From: UTCFX2 sp963726375
GTDB lineage: Bacteria > Chloroflexota > Anaerolineae > Anaerolineales > UBA4823
Assembly: GCA_963726375.1 (NCBI GenBank)
Contig: CAVSCE010000014.1
Coordinates: forward strand, 1-64,000
DNA length: 64,000 bases
Direction of reading: 5' to 3'
Part shown: positions 19,268-29,467 of the stretch, one piece after another
Numbering within the stretch: the stretch's first letter is position 1
Layout of the letters: each line of letters begins with the position of its first letter
Position numbers and translations under genes: made by a program
The notes under the pieces: generated by a model
Told to the model about the DNA's origin: nothing
Databases searched by the model: none
The model's input: the letters and a program-made list of their open reading frames with translations, nothing else

Positions 19268-20149
19268 CTATACCGTGTCCATGAAAGTTGCTTCGATCCG
19301 GTTGAAGAGAACGATGCCCACGGAGAGGACGACGATCATGCAGCCAGCGCTGTAGAGCAGATTTACCAGGTTGACCGTCCCGCTGCCGAGATAAGCGTAG
19401 CGGAAGGCCTCAACGATCGGGGTGAGAGGGTTTGCCTGGATCAGTGGTTGAAATCGTTCTGGGATGCTTGAGACCGGGTAGATGACCGGGGTGATGTACA
19501 TCCAGAGCTGGACCCCGAATGTGACCAGGAAACGCAAATCGCGGTAGCGGGTGGTGAGCGACGAAACGATGATCCCGAAACCCAAGCCTAAACCAGCCAT
19601 CAAGATGATCAGGACCGGTGTTAGCAGGATCCAAATGTTAGGTTGAACATCGGCGCCGATGAAGTAGTAATACGCCGTGAAGCCTAAGAAGAGCACAAAC
19701 TGGATCGAGAACGCGATCAAGTTTGAGATCAGGACCGAGATCGGGATCACCAACCGGGGAAAATATACTTTGCCGAAGAGTGGGGCGTTTGCGATGAAGG
19801 TCGTTGAGGTTTTTGTCAAACATTCGGCAAAGTAGCTCCACACGACGATCCCCGACAGGTAGAACAAAAACTGGGGCAGCCCATCGGTCGAGAGTTTGGC
19901 GATCCGTCCGAAAATCAGCGTGAAGATCACGGTCGTCAGGATGGGCTGGATCAGGTACCAGAGCGGGCCTAAGATCGTCTGTTTGTACACCGAGACGAAG
20001 TCGCGGCGGACGAACAAAGCGACCAAATCCCGGTACTGCCACAGCTCGCCCAGGCGCAAATCCAGCAAGCTGCGCTGGGGACGGATCACCAGCGACCACT
20101 CGTCTGGATGGGTGTGTGGGGGGACTGCTAATCCATTATTGACAGACAT
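19268..20149 (-). CDS. wzm: ABC-2 type polysaccharide export permease (Wzm/TagG)
   Basis: 293 aa with about six membrane segments (around residues 62-85, 92-120, 140-165, 170-195, 205-225 and 262-285). YRDLVALFVRRDFVSVYKQTILGPLWYLIQP is the conserved cytoplasmic entry helix of the family; PLTPIVEAFRYAYLG near 245 is also typical. It pairs with the Wzt-like ATPase 13 bases downstream to flip a lipid-linked polysaccharide across the inner membrane, so the glycan of this locus is probably polymerised in the cytoplasm before export. Confidence 0.92.
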   Translation of the reverse strand: MSVNNGLAVPPHTHPDEWSLVIRPQRSLLDLRLGELWQYRDLVALFVRRDFVSVYKQTILGPLWYLIQPILTTVIFTLIFGRIAKLSTDGLPQFLFYLSGIVVWSYFAECLTKTSTTFIANAPLFGKVYFPRLVIPISVLISNLIAFSIQFVLFLGFTAYYYFIGADVQPNIWILLTPVLIILMAGLGLGFGIIVSSLTTRYRDLRFLVTFGVQLWMYITPVIYPVSSIPERFQPLIQANPLTPIVEAFRYAYLGSGTVNLVNLLYSAGCMIVVLSVGIVLFNRIEATFMDTV

Positions 20150-20169
20150 AAGAGCACTAATTTCCTGAT

Positions 20170-21132
20170 CTAACCCTGGGCGGCGAGATCGCGGTGCTCA
20201 AGATACCAATCAATCGTTCGTCTCAACCCTATTTCAAAAGGCGTTTGAGCCCGAAAACCGAAGAATTTTTCCGCCCGGCTTGTATCGAGCGCCCGCCGCG
20301 GCTGACCATTTGGTTTGCTAGTGTCCCAGACAATCCGGCCTTCAAAACCGGTCAGCCCAGCGATGATTTCGGCAAGGTTCTTGATCTGGATCTCTACTCC
20401 GGAGCCGAGGTTAAAAGGCTCAGGACCGTCGTAGCGCTCTGCAGCCAACAACAGCCCTTCGGCAGCGTCCTCGACATAGAGGAACTCGCGCGTCGGCGAG
20501 CCATCTCCCCAGAGAACGACCTGCGGATCGCCCTGCTCTTTCGCGGCGACGAATTTCCGGATCATCGCAGGGATCACGTGTGAGGTTTCAAGATCAAAAT
20601 TATCCCTCGGCCCATATAAATTGACCGGGAGCGGAAAAATCACATTAAAGCCGTACTGCTGGCGGTACGCCTGCGCCTGGACCAGCAGCATCTTCTTCGC
20701 CAGCCCGTAGGGGGCGTTAGTCTCTTCCGGGTAGCCGTCCCATAAGTTCTCCTCCTTGAATGGAACGGGAGTGTGTTTCGGGTATGCACAGATCGTGCCG
20801 ACCGCGACTACTTTGCCGACCCCGCTTTGCCAGGCCTCGTGAATAAGCTGGACGCCCATCATCAGGTTGCTGTAGAAGAATTCAGCCGGGCGGAGGCGGT
20901 TTGCGCCGATGCCGCCAACCAACGCAGCCAGGTGGAGGATGATGTCCGGGCGGGAATCCTCTAACATGCGCAGGATATCCGTTTTTTGGACCAGGTCATA
21001 CTCCTCGATTTGAGGGACAAATATCTGGCTTGCCCCGTGCTTACGGAGCCCCTCCACGACAAAAGAACCCAGGAACCCTGCCCCTCCAGTCACGCACACC
21101 CGGCGATTCACCCAAAAATTGTTCGATTCCAT
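20170..21132 (-). CDS. fcl: GDP-L-fucose synthase-like NAD-dependent epimerase/reductase
   Basis: About 320 aa, extended SDR. VCVTGGAGFLGSFV binds the dinucleotide; VGTICAYPKHTPVPFKEENLWDGYPEETN and YGLAKKM (catalytic Tyr/Lys) match GDP-fucose synthases (WcaG/Fcl). It converts GDP-4-keto-6-deoxymannose to GDP-L-fucose or a close relative. GMD (GDP-mannose dehydratase) is not in the window. I place the start at the ATG at 21132, 4 bases after GAGGAG; an ATG at 21144 overlapping the regulator stop is also possible. Second gene of the operon. Confidence 0.85.
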   Translation of the reverse strand: MESNNFWVNRRVCVTGGAGFLGSFVVEGLRKHGASQIFVPQIEEYDLVQKTDILRMLEDSRPDIILHLAALVGGIGANRLRPAEFFYSNLMMGVQLIHEAWQSGVGKVVAVGTICAYPKHTPVPFKEENLWDGYPEETNAPYGLAKKMLLVQAQAYRQQYGFNVIFPLPVNLYGPRDNFDLETSHVIPAMIRKFVAAKEQGDPQVVLWGDGSPTREFLYVEDAAEGLLLAAERYDGPEPFNLGSGVEIQIKNLAEIIAGLTGFEGRIVWDTSKPNGQPRRALDTSRAEKFFGFRAQTPFEIGLRRTIDWYLEHRDLAAQG

Positions 21133-21140
21133 CATTCTCC

Positions 21141-21630
21141 TCATTTTTCCATCCGCAAGAGGACTTTTGTGCCCTGCACTTCCAAAACAGGCAGCCCACT
21201 ACCCTGATTCGGCGGTATGAAGTCGACGACCTTCACGCCTTCCTCCAGACAGGTAAGCCGACAGATGTCGCCAATGTCGCCATCGCCATCGATCATAACC
21301 TGGGTGAAACCGGAAGATCGGACCTGCCCAAGCAGCTCGCGGACGCGCAGCCGCGTCTTTCGATAAAGCCGCATGGATGTCTCGATATAATTGACTGCCA
21401 GGTAGGCGCGGAATGCCAAGCCTTCCGGTGTGATAATGTAGCGGAGCTTGCGGCGCTGGAGGCGCTTGACCTTGACATACCCTTTGGAGACCAGGCGCTT
21501 GAGATGCCAGTTGACCGTACCCACTGCCACGCCCAGCTGGGCTGCCAGCGTCGCCTGGGAGACATCCGGGTCGTGTTCGATTTCTTCGAGCAGGATCAGC
21601 TCGCGGTCGGAGAGAGTTCTCAGTTAGCAT
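21141..21630 (-). CDS. Winged helix-turn-helix transcriptional regulator, one frameshift
   Basis: Small DNA-binding protein: LSDRELILLEEIEHDPDVSQATLAAQLGVAVGTVNWHLKRLVSKGYVKV is an N-terminal winged helix of the AsnC/MarR-like type with a clear helix-turn-helix. The C-terminal 90 residues (LRVRELLGQVRSSGFTQVMIDGDGDIGDICRL) look like a small alpha/beta sensor domain. The frame is broken near 21617; removing one base in the CT repeat links MLTEN to LSDRELILL and gives 162 aa. It is the first gene after the only strong promoter of the region, so it probably regulates the operon it heads, perhaps by binding at its own promoter. Confidence 0.8.
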
Positions 21631-21656
21631 CGGAAATTCCAATATTCAGATGTTGA

Positions 21657-21684
21657 ATTATAATCCGGGAAAGGAAAAGGTCAA
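21657..21684 (-). promoter_or_regulatory. Sigma70-type promoter of the glycan operon
   Basis: On the minus strand: -35 TTGACC (21679-21684), 16-bp spacer, -10 TATAAT (21657-21662), about 20-bp leader to the regulator ATG (21630). The leader contains a short palindromic GGAATTTCC-like element that could be an operator. Confidence 0.75.
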
Positions 21685-21715
21685 GGAATATTTCGTTAAC
21701 GGTATGTTATGGGCT

Positions 21716-23728
21716 TCAGGGTTGGAATTTACAGCTGGAGATCTCGTACAAGCGTCGAAAATCGCCGATCTCGTTTTCTGTCTGTTTGACAAGCTGAACG
21801 CAAGGATTTTCAAAAGCCGCTTTTTGGGACGGCGCAAGCTCTCTCCAAGTTTTTCTATTCAGGTAGAGATAGCTGTACCCCGCGCTCGAGATCTTCTTCG
21901 GATCAAGCTCTTTAGCCAGGGTGATAAAATTCTGGAGTGGGATATGAAAATCCAGATAGGCAGGGCCGGCAGTCCGGCCGAACAGGGCTGCGGGTCGGTA
22001 AGGGTGAACCGGGTCCAAGATCCATGCCCCTGGATCGAGCTGGTTCCAGTAATCCCGGCTCATCCAGGCGTCAACATCATCTACATAATATGAAGCCTGG
22101 GTTTGAGCAATCGAGATCAGCTGAGTCGAAAATAATGCGATCCCCGAAAAAACCGATAGGATTGTGAACGCAATGACAGCAACTTTGGCAGCCGGGCGGC
22201 CGCGCTGGAGCGCCAGCCAGAGGTAAGGCATCGTTATGACAAGCCAGACCATCAGCGCAGAACCGAGCAGGCGGGTGATATCCCTGTCGCGGCCGACAAA
22301 CCGGACCAGCAGCGGCAGGAAAGCGCTGACGAGGGCCATCAGGCCGAGCCCGGCCATCAGCAGCTTGTGCGAGCGCAGGCTGCCGCGAGCCTCCCAGAGA
22401 GCGATAGGTGCAAGAAGCAGCATCGGTCCAATTTCAGCAAGCGCAATCAGCAAATTTGCTGGATCTGCCAGGTACAGCTCTCCGAGATGTGCGGAAAGGA
22501 CTGCCGGAGGCCAGCGCAAGCCGATCTGCGGGACGGTGACCAGCCCCGCGGCGCTTTCGCCAAGCGTCCTGCCCAGCCACTGCTGAAACGGCGCGGACAG
22601 GTTGCCGCCCATGAAAGGAACCAGAAACACGCCGGGGAGCAGGGTCCAGACCCATTCGACCGCCGGTTTTAGAGAGCGGTCGAGCCAGCTGCGGAGGAGG
22701 ATCGCCAGGGCAATCCCAGCCCAGATGATCGCAAACATGGTCTCTGAGTACAGCGCCTGGACGGAGATCAGCAAACCAAAGATAAGACCTTGAAGCGGGC
22801 TCCAGCGCCGGCGAGCAATGATCAGCAGCAGGAAAAGCCCCATATTGAACATCGCCGCCCCTCCGCCCATGGACATCGAAAGCGGAGGATTGATACCGTT
22901 GACAAAGGCGAATGGGAATGGGATCGGGCCATCGCCTTGGGCGCTCCATGGCCCGATCAGGGCGATATAGAGGTCAGATGCGTTTTGGATCCCCGAGCCG
23001 ATCAACTGCACATTTCGGCTCATCTCGCGCAAGCCCAACTCCGGGATCAACAGCAGCAGCCAGCGCGTCCCCCCTGCAAACAAGACCAGCATTCCTGCCC
23101 AGAGCAAGGCGGCTGATCCTTTCATCCAGCGCCGGAACCAGAGCAAAGCCAGGATGATTGTCAGAGAGATGCTCAGAGCTTTATAAATATCCAGGGCGCT
23201 CCAGGGATAGAAACCGCCGATCCGCATCAACCCGGCGGCCAGGATATGCAGCCCGTAATGGTAGTAGGTGATCTGCGATGGATCTAAGTGAAAATGGGGC
23301 GGTACATCGCCGGTCGCGAGGATGGAGACCAGCGGCAGGTTTGAATAATCGTCAAAAAGCGCCAGCCCGCGGTTGATTGCAAGAAAAAGCAGAAAGCATC
23401 CGCCAAATCCAAGGATCTGCCTCCAGTCCAGGAATTCCGAAATGGGATGCCGCCATGGATATTTTAAACGCCAGGCACTTGCCAATCCAGACAGTAAGAT
23501 CAGCGCTGCAGATGTCCAAAAAGCAATGGGCAGCGCAGTGAATTGGGCGAACAGATTGCCAAAGAAGGTCAGCAGAACCAATCCTGCCCCCAAGCCGACA
23601 AACAGCTGTTCGCGGATGCGGATTCGGAAGATGGAAGCGCAAAGCAGCCAGCCGCCAGCCCAGCATAATATGCTGATGGTCAGCCAGCTCAACAAGTCCC
23701 AAAAACTTCCAGTTCGGCTCCAGTACAT
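21716..23728 (-). CDS. Large polytopic membrane protein, glycosyltransferase-C-like (function unknown)
   Basis: About 670 aa with 12 or more hydrophobic segments and a soluble C-terminal stretch. WYFRR-type membrane-edge patterns, NRGLALFDDYSNLPLVSILATGDVPPHFHLDPSQITYYHYGLH near residue 150 (periplasmic-loop style acidic and aromatic residues) resemble GT-C or lipid-linked sugar transferases/polymerases, but no named family is recognised. I prefer the ATG at 23728 (MYWSRTG), 15 bases after the upstream stop; an upstream start would overlap the preceding gene. Could be a Wzy-like polymerase or mannosyltransferase. Confidence 0.55.
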   Translation of the reverse strand: MYWSRTGSFWDLLSWLTISILCWAGGWLLCASIFRIRIREQLFVGLGAGLVLLTFFGNLFAQFTALPIAFWTSAALILLSGLASAWRLKYPWRHPISEFLDWRQILGFGGCFLLFLAINRGLALFDDYSNLPLVSILATGDVPPHFHLDPSQITYYHYGLHILAAGLMRIGGFYPWSALDIYKALSISLTIILALLWFRRWMKGSAALLWAGMLVLFAGGTRWLLLLIPELGLREMSRNVQLIGSGIQNASDLYIALIGPWSAQGDGPIPFPFAFVNGINPPLSMSMGGGAAMFNMGLFLLLIIARRRWSPLQGLIFGLLISVQALYSETMFAIIWAGIALAILLRSWLDRSLKPAVEWVWTLLPGVFLVPFMGGNLSAPFQQWLGRTLGESAAGLVTVPQIGLRWPPAVLSAHLGELYLADPANLLIALAEIGPMLLLAPIALWEARGSLRSHKLLMAGLGLMALVSAFLPLLVRFVGRDRDITRLLGSALMVWLVITMPYLWLALQRGRPAAKVAVIAFTILSVFSGIALFSTQLISIAQTQASYYVDDVDAWMSRDYWNQLDPGAWILDPVHPYRPAALFGRTAGPAYLDFHIPLQNFITLAKELDPKKISSAGYSYLYLNRKTWRELAPSQKAAFENPCVQLVKQTENEIGDFRRLYEISSCKFQP

Positions 23729-23742
23729 GGGCAGGCTCGGGT

Positions 23743-25609
23743 CTACGGGCAGTTCTTCTTCGGTTTTTGGGCTGGAGCCAGAATCTGGAGCTGGACTTCC
23801 CTCAGGGTCTTGATCGGGGTGTAATTGCACAGGATGTGGCGCGATATGTTTTCCACCCAGGCGTTGTTTTCGGCTCCAAAATCCGATCTGGGATCCTTCA
23901 GCTCTCGAGAGAGCGGCTCGCTGACGATCAGGGCAAAGCGGTGGTCGATGAGCTCCTGGTAGAGGCGTCCCAGGTAGTCTGGATCGTTTGCCATGGCTGC
24001 TTCCATCAGGAAAACCCGCTCATATTCCGGGACAAGCGGGACCTGTAAGTTTTTGAAGGTTAAAAGCTGGCGGTTGGAAAGGAAAAGGACTTCTCCACCT
24101 TCCTGGACCGCCCGGTAGACCGGACCGGCAAGCTCGTTCAGGTTTTCCTGGATCGATCCAGGATCGGGGGATGCAGATGCGGGCACATGGGTCAGGAGAA
24201 CGGATGCTGAATAAATAATCAATCCGAAAGTCAGTGCGAGATGCAATATAAGCTGAGGAGAAAACCTTGCTGTTGAGGAAGGCTGGTCAGCCAGGTTCTC
24301 AGCGGTCGAAAACTGGAAATCTGGCTCTTCGGCAACCTGACGGTAATAGAAATAGGCAGAGATGATCAACAGAAATGTCAGATAGGCATCCAGATTATGC
24401 AGGTTGCTGCCGCCGCCGATCTTCACGCTAACGACCATCCCACCGAGGAAGAAGATCAGCAGGATTCCCGCCAACCCCAACAGGCGGAGCGGGTGAAAAC
24501 GTCGCCAGGCGACTTTTCCAGCAGGATGGTCAAAAATCCGAGCCCAGATCACCCCTACCATCGGTAGAGAGACGATTAGAATTGCCAGGAGCAGCCCAGG
24601 CGGATAGGTCGCGTTGGGCAGCAGGCGGTGCCAGAGCAAGCTGGAGGAAAAACTGGTTGTAAACTGCTCAACGGAATTCCCTGACCATAGAATGTACCCG
24701 ACCTGGGCGAGGAAGGCCGTTGCAGCTCCAAAAATGGCCCATCCGGCCAGCCTGAGAATGTATGAAAATTTATGGCGGAGAGCGCCTGATACGATGGGCT
24801 CTTCTATCAAGATTAAGACTGATGCCATCAATCCCGGGACAGGGTACCAGTTCACCCTGCTGACCCCAGCCCAAGCTGAAGCGGCGAAGACAGCCAGCGC
24901 AGAAACTGCGAGCCGCCTTCTGGGCGAGCGGATCGAACTGGATATGAAAGCCCCAGATCACGATGATCACCGGGACAAGCAGGTGATAGTACACGGGGCC
25001 GACCATCCAGACCAGGTACGCAGCCGCCACGAACAACCAGCGCTGCAGGCCCGGCACGATCTTCAGGCGGCGGGCCAAAAGGACAGATGCGATCGTTGGC
25101 ATGACGATCCACAGCAGTACCTGCCAGGCCCGGTGGAGCCAGATCGGAGAATCGGGCAGTAAGAAGGGCACCGCCTGCAGTAAATACCGGCTGGGGTGCA
25201 GGACAGTCGGAGGCGTCTGGATCCCATAGATGCGCTCGGAGAAATACAGCGAGGCATAATAATAACGGCTGGCTTCTGACCACGTAAGCGTATACGGATA
25301 GCTCGAGATTTCAGGGATGTAGGAGAGGACCAGGTAAAGGCTGGCAGAGCCCAGCAGCGAACTTGCCAGGCTGGTCCCCCATCCGAGCGAAAGGCTGGCT
25401 CTTTGGGATAAAAAATACGCTCTGAGGAATATTGCGCCCAATCCAACTGCCAACCCGAATGCACCCAGGCGAGGGAGCGCCTGATGGAAGATGGGCAAGT
25501 TGATGACAAACGCCATCACCGGGACAGCGCCAGCCGAGATCCCAAAGAACAGCAAGTTCCACCGTGAAAATCTGCTGAAAAATTGGGCAGTGTTTTCAAT
25601 AAAACGCAT
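23743..25609 (-). CDS. Polytopic membrane protein, GT-C-like, one frameshift
   Basis: Many membrane segments over 621 aa after repair. The acidic and aromatic loop YPYTLTWSEASRYYYASLYFSERIYG (residues about 95-120) and later KIGGGSNLHNLDAYLTFLL are characteristic of dolichol-phosphate-sugar dependent GT-C type glycosyltransferases. The frame breaks near 24922-24924 (one extra base in a C run): PLA continues as RRRLAVSALAVFAAS. A soluble domain of about 180 residues ends the protein. Neighbouring genes are also membrane glycosylation enzymes. The sugar donor is unknown. Confidence 0.62.
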
Positions 25610-25645
25610 CGAAAATCCTATGTACGGCAGTGGAAGGCATCGCTT

Positions 25646-26624
25646 TCAGCTTGCCGGTCCGTTGACCTGATCCCTGGTTTCTGGCTTGTTGTGGGAGGTT
25701 AAAAATTCCGGTAAAAAAAATGCGCCGGGGAGACTGGCCAGCATGGTTATCGTGCGGAAAAGGAGTGCGACAGTAAGACCGCTGCTCAGCGATGCTCTCC
25801 CCAGGTTCGAAAATATCAAGGTCATCGAAATTTCCTGCAGCCCATACCCATTGATCGATATCGGGATCAAGGTGACAAAATAGACCAGGCTGTACAGCCC
25901 TGCAATGGTCCATAAGGGGATTTGCTCACCGACGCCGCCAAGCAATACCTGCAGAATCAGGAAGAAGCAGATCATATGAACCCAGGAATAACCTAACGAG
26001 CGCACAAGCGCAGCGGGGTTCTTCAACCAGAAGGCCAGAGATTGGAAAAGATCCTTGAAAGCCTTCGAGATTTTTCTGCGAATTGCTTCAAGCCATTGAA
26101 AAGAAAAAATGGTCGAAAACAATAAGGGTGAGCTCGCGCCCAATTCCTGATCAACCTGGAGATTAAGCAGCGCAGGAATGCTGAACGGAAGCACCATTGC
26201 CATGCCGGTCATCCCAACCAGGCGGTCAGCGATCAATGAAGCTGTGCTGATGGCCGCATCCAGTCGAAAGCGGATCGCGCCAGCAAGCCGGACAACGTCT
26301 CCACCGATCGTGGTAGGCAGGAAGTTCGTCGCAAAGAGCCCAGCAAATGTGATCTTCAAGGTCTGCCAGAAAGTGATTTCGAGCCGGGCGGAGTGCAGCA
26401 AGGTATACCAGCGCATGGAAATTGCGAATCGAGAGACCAGCATCAGCAGGAACGCCAACCCGAAACGCCAGAGCGGGATGCTACCGAATAGCTGCCCAGA
26501 TCTGTTCCCATCCCTGCTGGCTTAGTAAATATACGAGCAAGACCAGGGCAACCAGCGTCCCGATGATGCGCAGGGCGCTCTGCCTTGAGGGTTGGACCGA
26601 TCCACTATCGCCCTGGTCGGTCAT
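25646..26624 (-). CDS. Lysylphosphatidylglycerol synthase TM region/AglD-like (UPF0104) membrane protein, one frameshift
   Basis: 325 aa after repair, about eight membrane segments. FLPTTIGGDVVRLAGAIRF and LIADRLVGMTGMAM are the diagnostic motifs of the YbhN/AglD/flippase-like UPF0104 family. The frame breaks near 26489 (one extra base after QIWAA), separating the 54-residue N-terminus from the rest; the ATG at 26624 has GAAGGG 9 bases upstream. Members often accompany GT2 dolichyl- or polyprenyl-phosphate glycosyltransferases, as here. It probably handles lipid-linked sugars. Confidence 0.78.
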
Positions 26625-26682
26625 GTTTCGGGCCCTTCTTTATTCTTTGGATTAAACCGGTTGGAAAGCTCAGGGCTACCCA

Positions 26683-27675
26683 TTACTTAGAGTCCAGCCC
26701 ATTTTGAGGGAATATTTGTTTGCGGATCGTGTAGGTAGGTTTTTGTTGAGACTCATGATACGTGCGGACCAGCAGCTCTGCGATCAGTCCCATCAAGATC
26801 GACTGGAATCCCAGGATCAGGATCATCATGCTGGTGGAGAAGAACGGCGAACCTGTTACGGAGATGTCGAAAAATACCCGGCGGATGAGCAGGAAGAGCA
26901 GCGTAGCCAGGCTGATAAGGATCAAGACGATCCCCGTTCCCCCGAACAGGTAAATTGGCTTATTGGCGTAGCTGATCAGGAATTTTACGGTGAACAGGTC
27001 CAGGATGACCTTCATCGTCCGGGTGAGGCCGTACTTTGTCTGGCCATAACGACGGGGATGGTGGCGGACCGGGAGCTCTATCATCCTGGCACCGACGGAG
27101 TTGGCGTAGGCCGGGATGAAGCGATGCATCTCGCCGTAAAGCCGAAATCCAGTAAGCACTTCCCGACGGTAGGCCTTCAGCGTGCAGCCGTAGTCGTGCA
27201 AATGGACGCCTGTGACAGTTGAGATCAGCCAGTTGGCAATTCGGGAGGGAAGGACGCGGTTGAGAAAGGTGTCCTGGCGTTTTTCGCGCCAGCCGCTCAC
27301 CACGTCATAGCCCTGCTGAATCAAGTCCAGCATTCGTGGGATATCTGCAGGATCGTTCTGCAGATCGGCATCCATCAGTACGATGACTTCACCGCGCGCA
27401 TTGTCAATGCCGGCTGCGATTGCAGCAGTTTGCCCAAAATTCCGACGGAAGAACACCACGGAGGTATGGTTTGGGTCTCCGAAAGCCAGCGTTTCGAGCA
27501 CTTTAGCGCTTTCATCACGGCTGCCGTCATCGACATATACGACTTCCCAGCTCAATCCGGCGACCGGATCGACGGCGAGGTGGATCTGCTCGTGCAGAAG
27601 CGTCAGACTTTCGGCCTCGTTGTAAACCGGAACAATGATCGATAAGTTCAGTCGATTTTCATCAGGCATAATCAT
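26683..27675 (-). CDS. Polyprenyl-phosphate glycosyltransferase (GT2, DPM1/GtrB/ArnC-like)
   Basis: 330 aa. IIVPVYNEAESL, YVDDGSRDES, VVFFRRNFGQTAAIAAGID, LMDADLQNDP (metal-binding DxD-like) and the C-terminal pair of membrane helices (about 238-300) match the GtrB/ArnC type, which loads a sugar from a nucleotide onto undecaprenyl phosphate at the cytosolic face. The downstream AglD-like protein and the adjacent GT-C-like proteins could flip and use this donor. The sugar is unknown. Confidence 0.88.
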   Translation of the reverse strand: MIMPDENRLNLSIIVPVYNEAESLTLLHEQIHLAVDPVAGLSWEVVYVDDGSRDESAKVLETLAFGDPNHTSVVFFRRNFGQTAAIAAGIDNARGEVIVLMDADLQNDPADIPRMLDLIQQGYDVVSGWREKRQDTFLNRVLPSRIANWLISTVTGVHLHDYGCTLKAYRREVLTGFRLYGEMHRFIPAYANSVGARMIELPVRHHPRRYGQTKYGLTRTMKVILDLFTVKFLISYANKPIYLFGGTGIVLILISLATLLFLLIRRVFFDISVTGSPFFSTSMMILILGFQSILMGLIAELLVRTYHESQQKPTYTIRKQIFPQNGLDSK

Positions 27676-27714
27676 TTACCAGGCTTTGAATTGGATTGGA
27701 GACCAGACTCTATT

Positions 27715-27720
27715 ATTATA
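27715..27720 (-). promoter_or_regulatory. Possible -10 box upstream of the GT2 gene
   Basis: TATAAT on the minus strand in the 130-bp gap between two membrane glycosylation genes. No good -35 element is visible, so this is weak. Confidence 0.25.
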
Positions 27721-27805
27721 CCTGCTTCAATCTTGCTCGCTGAGGTACCTGGCCATCGTAGGAAGCCTTCGATGAGACTAAATTCTTTTCGACTCCAAAC
27801 CCGAT

Positions 27806-29444
27806 TCAGGAGCTGCTGGGAGGTTTCTTGTGTCTGGTCGTTCGATACCAGTCGGCCAGGATGAGCAGCGCACCGGTGCTGATCCCCAGCGCAAGGATGA
27901 TGAAGGGGTTGTTCACAGGCCAGCCGATCGAATAATAGCGCTGAAGGTACCATGGTAAAAACCAGACCAGAACTGCGCCGGCCAGCAGCAGGGCGCGCCG
28001 CAGCCAGGGATCGCGGGATTGTTGGATTTCGACCCAAATCCGGGCGGATAATGCGACCTGGATCCCGGCAAAGATCGCCCGGTAGCGAGGATTGTCCCAC
28101 ATATCGCTTCCACCTCGAAAGGCTGCCACCAGGATAACCACCCAGACCGCCAGCGCGAACGCCCGAAATCAGGTTCTGACCTTCCTTGCGGCGGAAAGCG
28201 TGAAACGGCGCATAGACCAGAAACGCAAGCAGCAGCGTCCAGCCGAGGGAGCGCCAGACTGCGACGAAGCGCCAGATCGGCGCCTCGCTGCCGGCGATCA
28301 GCGCGGCGGGTAGAAACGGCTGCACCACGCCATATGCGATCAGCATTGGCAGGTGTGTCCAATCAGGGGTGAAGTCGAAGATTTTCTGCATCCAGCCGGA
28401 GGCATGCTCGCTGAGATAGGCCTGGAAGCTGGCAGATTTTCGCAACCACCAGCTAAGCATCGCGATTGGATTGGTGATGCGCGCCGGGACGACTTCGCGC
28501 AGCACAAACCACAGCCCTGCCAGACCCACGACCAGCAGCAGGCCCAGGATCAGCCAGAACCAGCGCCTCTGGACGGATTTGGATGATCCGAAGCGGATCA
28601 GAAACAAACCGGCAAGCGCCAGGCCGCCAAGCAGCATCGCAGCCGAGAGCGGCGAGAAAAAGGCGGCGAATAAAACCGGGACAAGCATCCATGCCAGGCT
28701 GGTTGGAGAGTGATCGTCGCGATAACGGGCTAATCCATAAAAAGATGCAGCAGCCAGCGGGATGGTGAACGCCTCGCGCATCTGTGAGCTGCCCAGCAGA
28801 ACAGCCTCAGGATAGAGGAACATCGCCCAGGCCGCGATCCTGGCAGCAGAATCATCCCAGATTCGGCGGGTGAATGCCCAGACGAAGAGCACAGCCAATC
28901 CGGAAAACAACGCCCCCAGCAGCACAACCAGCCATGGTTGGTGGAAATCAGCGCCTAAATAGCGGTAGATCAGGGCGCTGATGAAGAGCAGGCCGCCGTA
29001 TTGGTCTACTTTGCGGTTGTTTTGGAATGAACTCAGCAGCGATGAATCTGACTGCGCAAGCTTCCAGGCAGCCAGATCGCGACCGGCGGCATCTCCCATG
29101 ATATAGCCGCCCTGTTCAGCGGGTGTGGCATGCCCCCATCTCGGCAGGCTGAAGGACCAGAAGACGCCCGCGGCGAGGCGCAGCAGCGCAGCTGCAACGA
29201 CCAAATAGAACAGCCAGCGCGGCGGCTGCTCTTTCTCCATTGAGCGCCAGACTCCCAGCAGCACTCCCAGGCTGATCAGCGAAACCCAGAAATACGAAGT
29301 CCATCCTGCGATCGAGCTGAACTGATTTTCAATCAACGCCAGACCAAAGGAAACAACAACCAGAGCTGCCAGAGCACAGACGGCCAGAGCGGCATTATGA
29401 GCCGTGTTATATTTGGATGAGGAGCTGTTTTCGATCTGCGACAT
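27806..29444 (-). CDS. Membrane glycosyltransferase-like protein (GT39/ArnT-like), one frameshift
   Basis: 545 aa after repair with 10 or more membrane helices. GGYIMGDAAGRDLAAWKLA near residue 113 and FQNNRKVDQYGGLLFISALIYRYLG near 140 are loop motifs typical of ArnT/PMT (GT39) glycosyltransferases. The frame breaks in a G run near 28168: NLISG is followed, after removal of one G, by FALAVWVVILVAAFRGGSDMWDNPRYR. The protein ends PPSSS. It belongs to the set of membrane proteins that likely transfer sugars from polyprenyl donors outside the cytoplasm. Confidence 0.68.
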
Positions 29445-29467
29445 TTTGATCCAGAGGCTTGATTATC

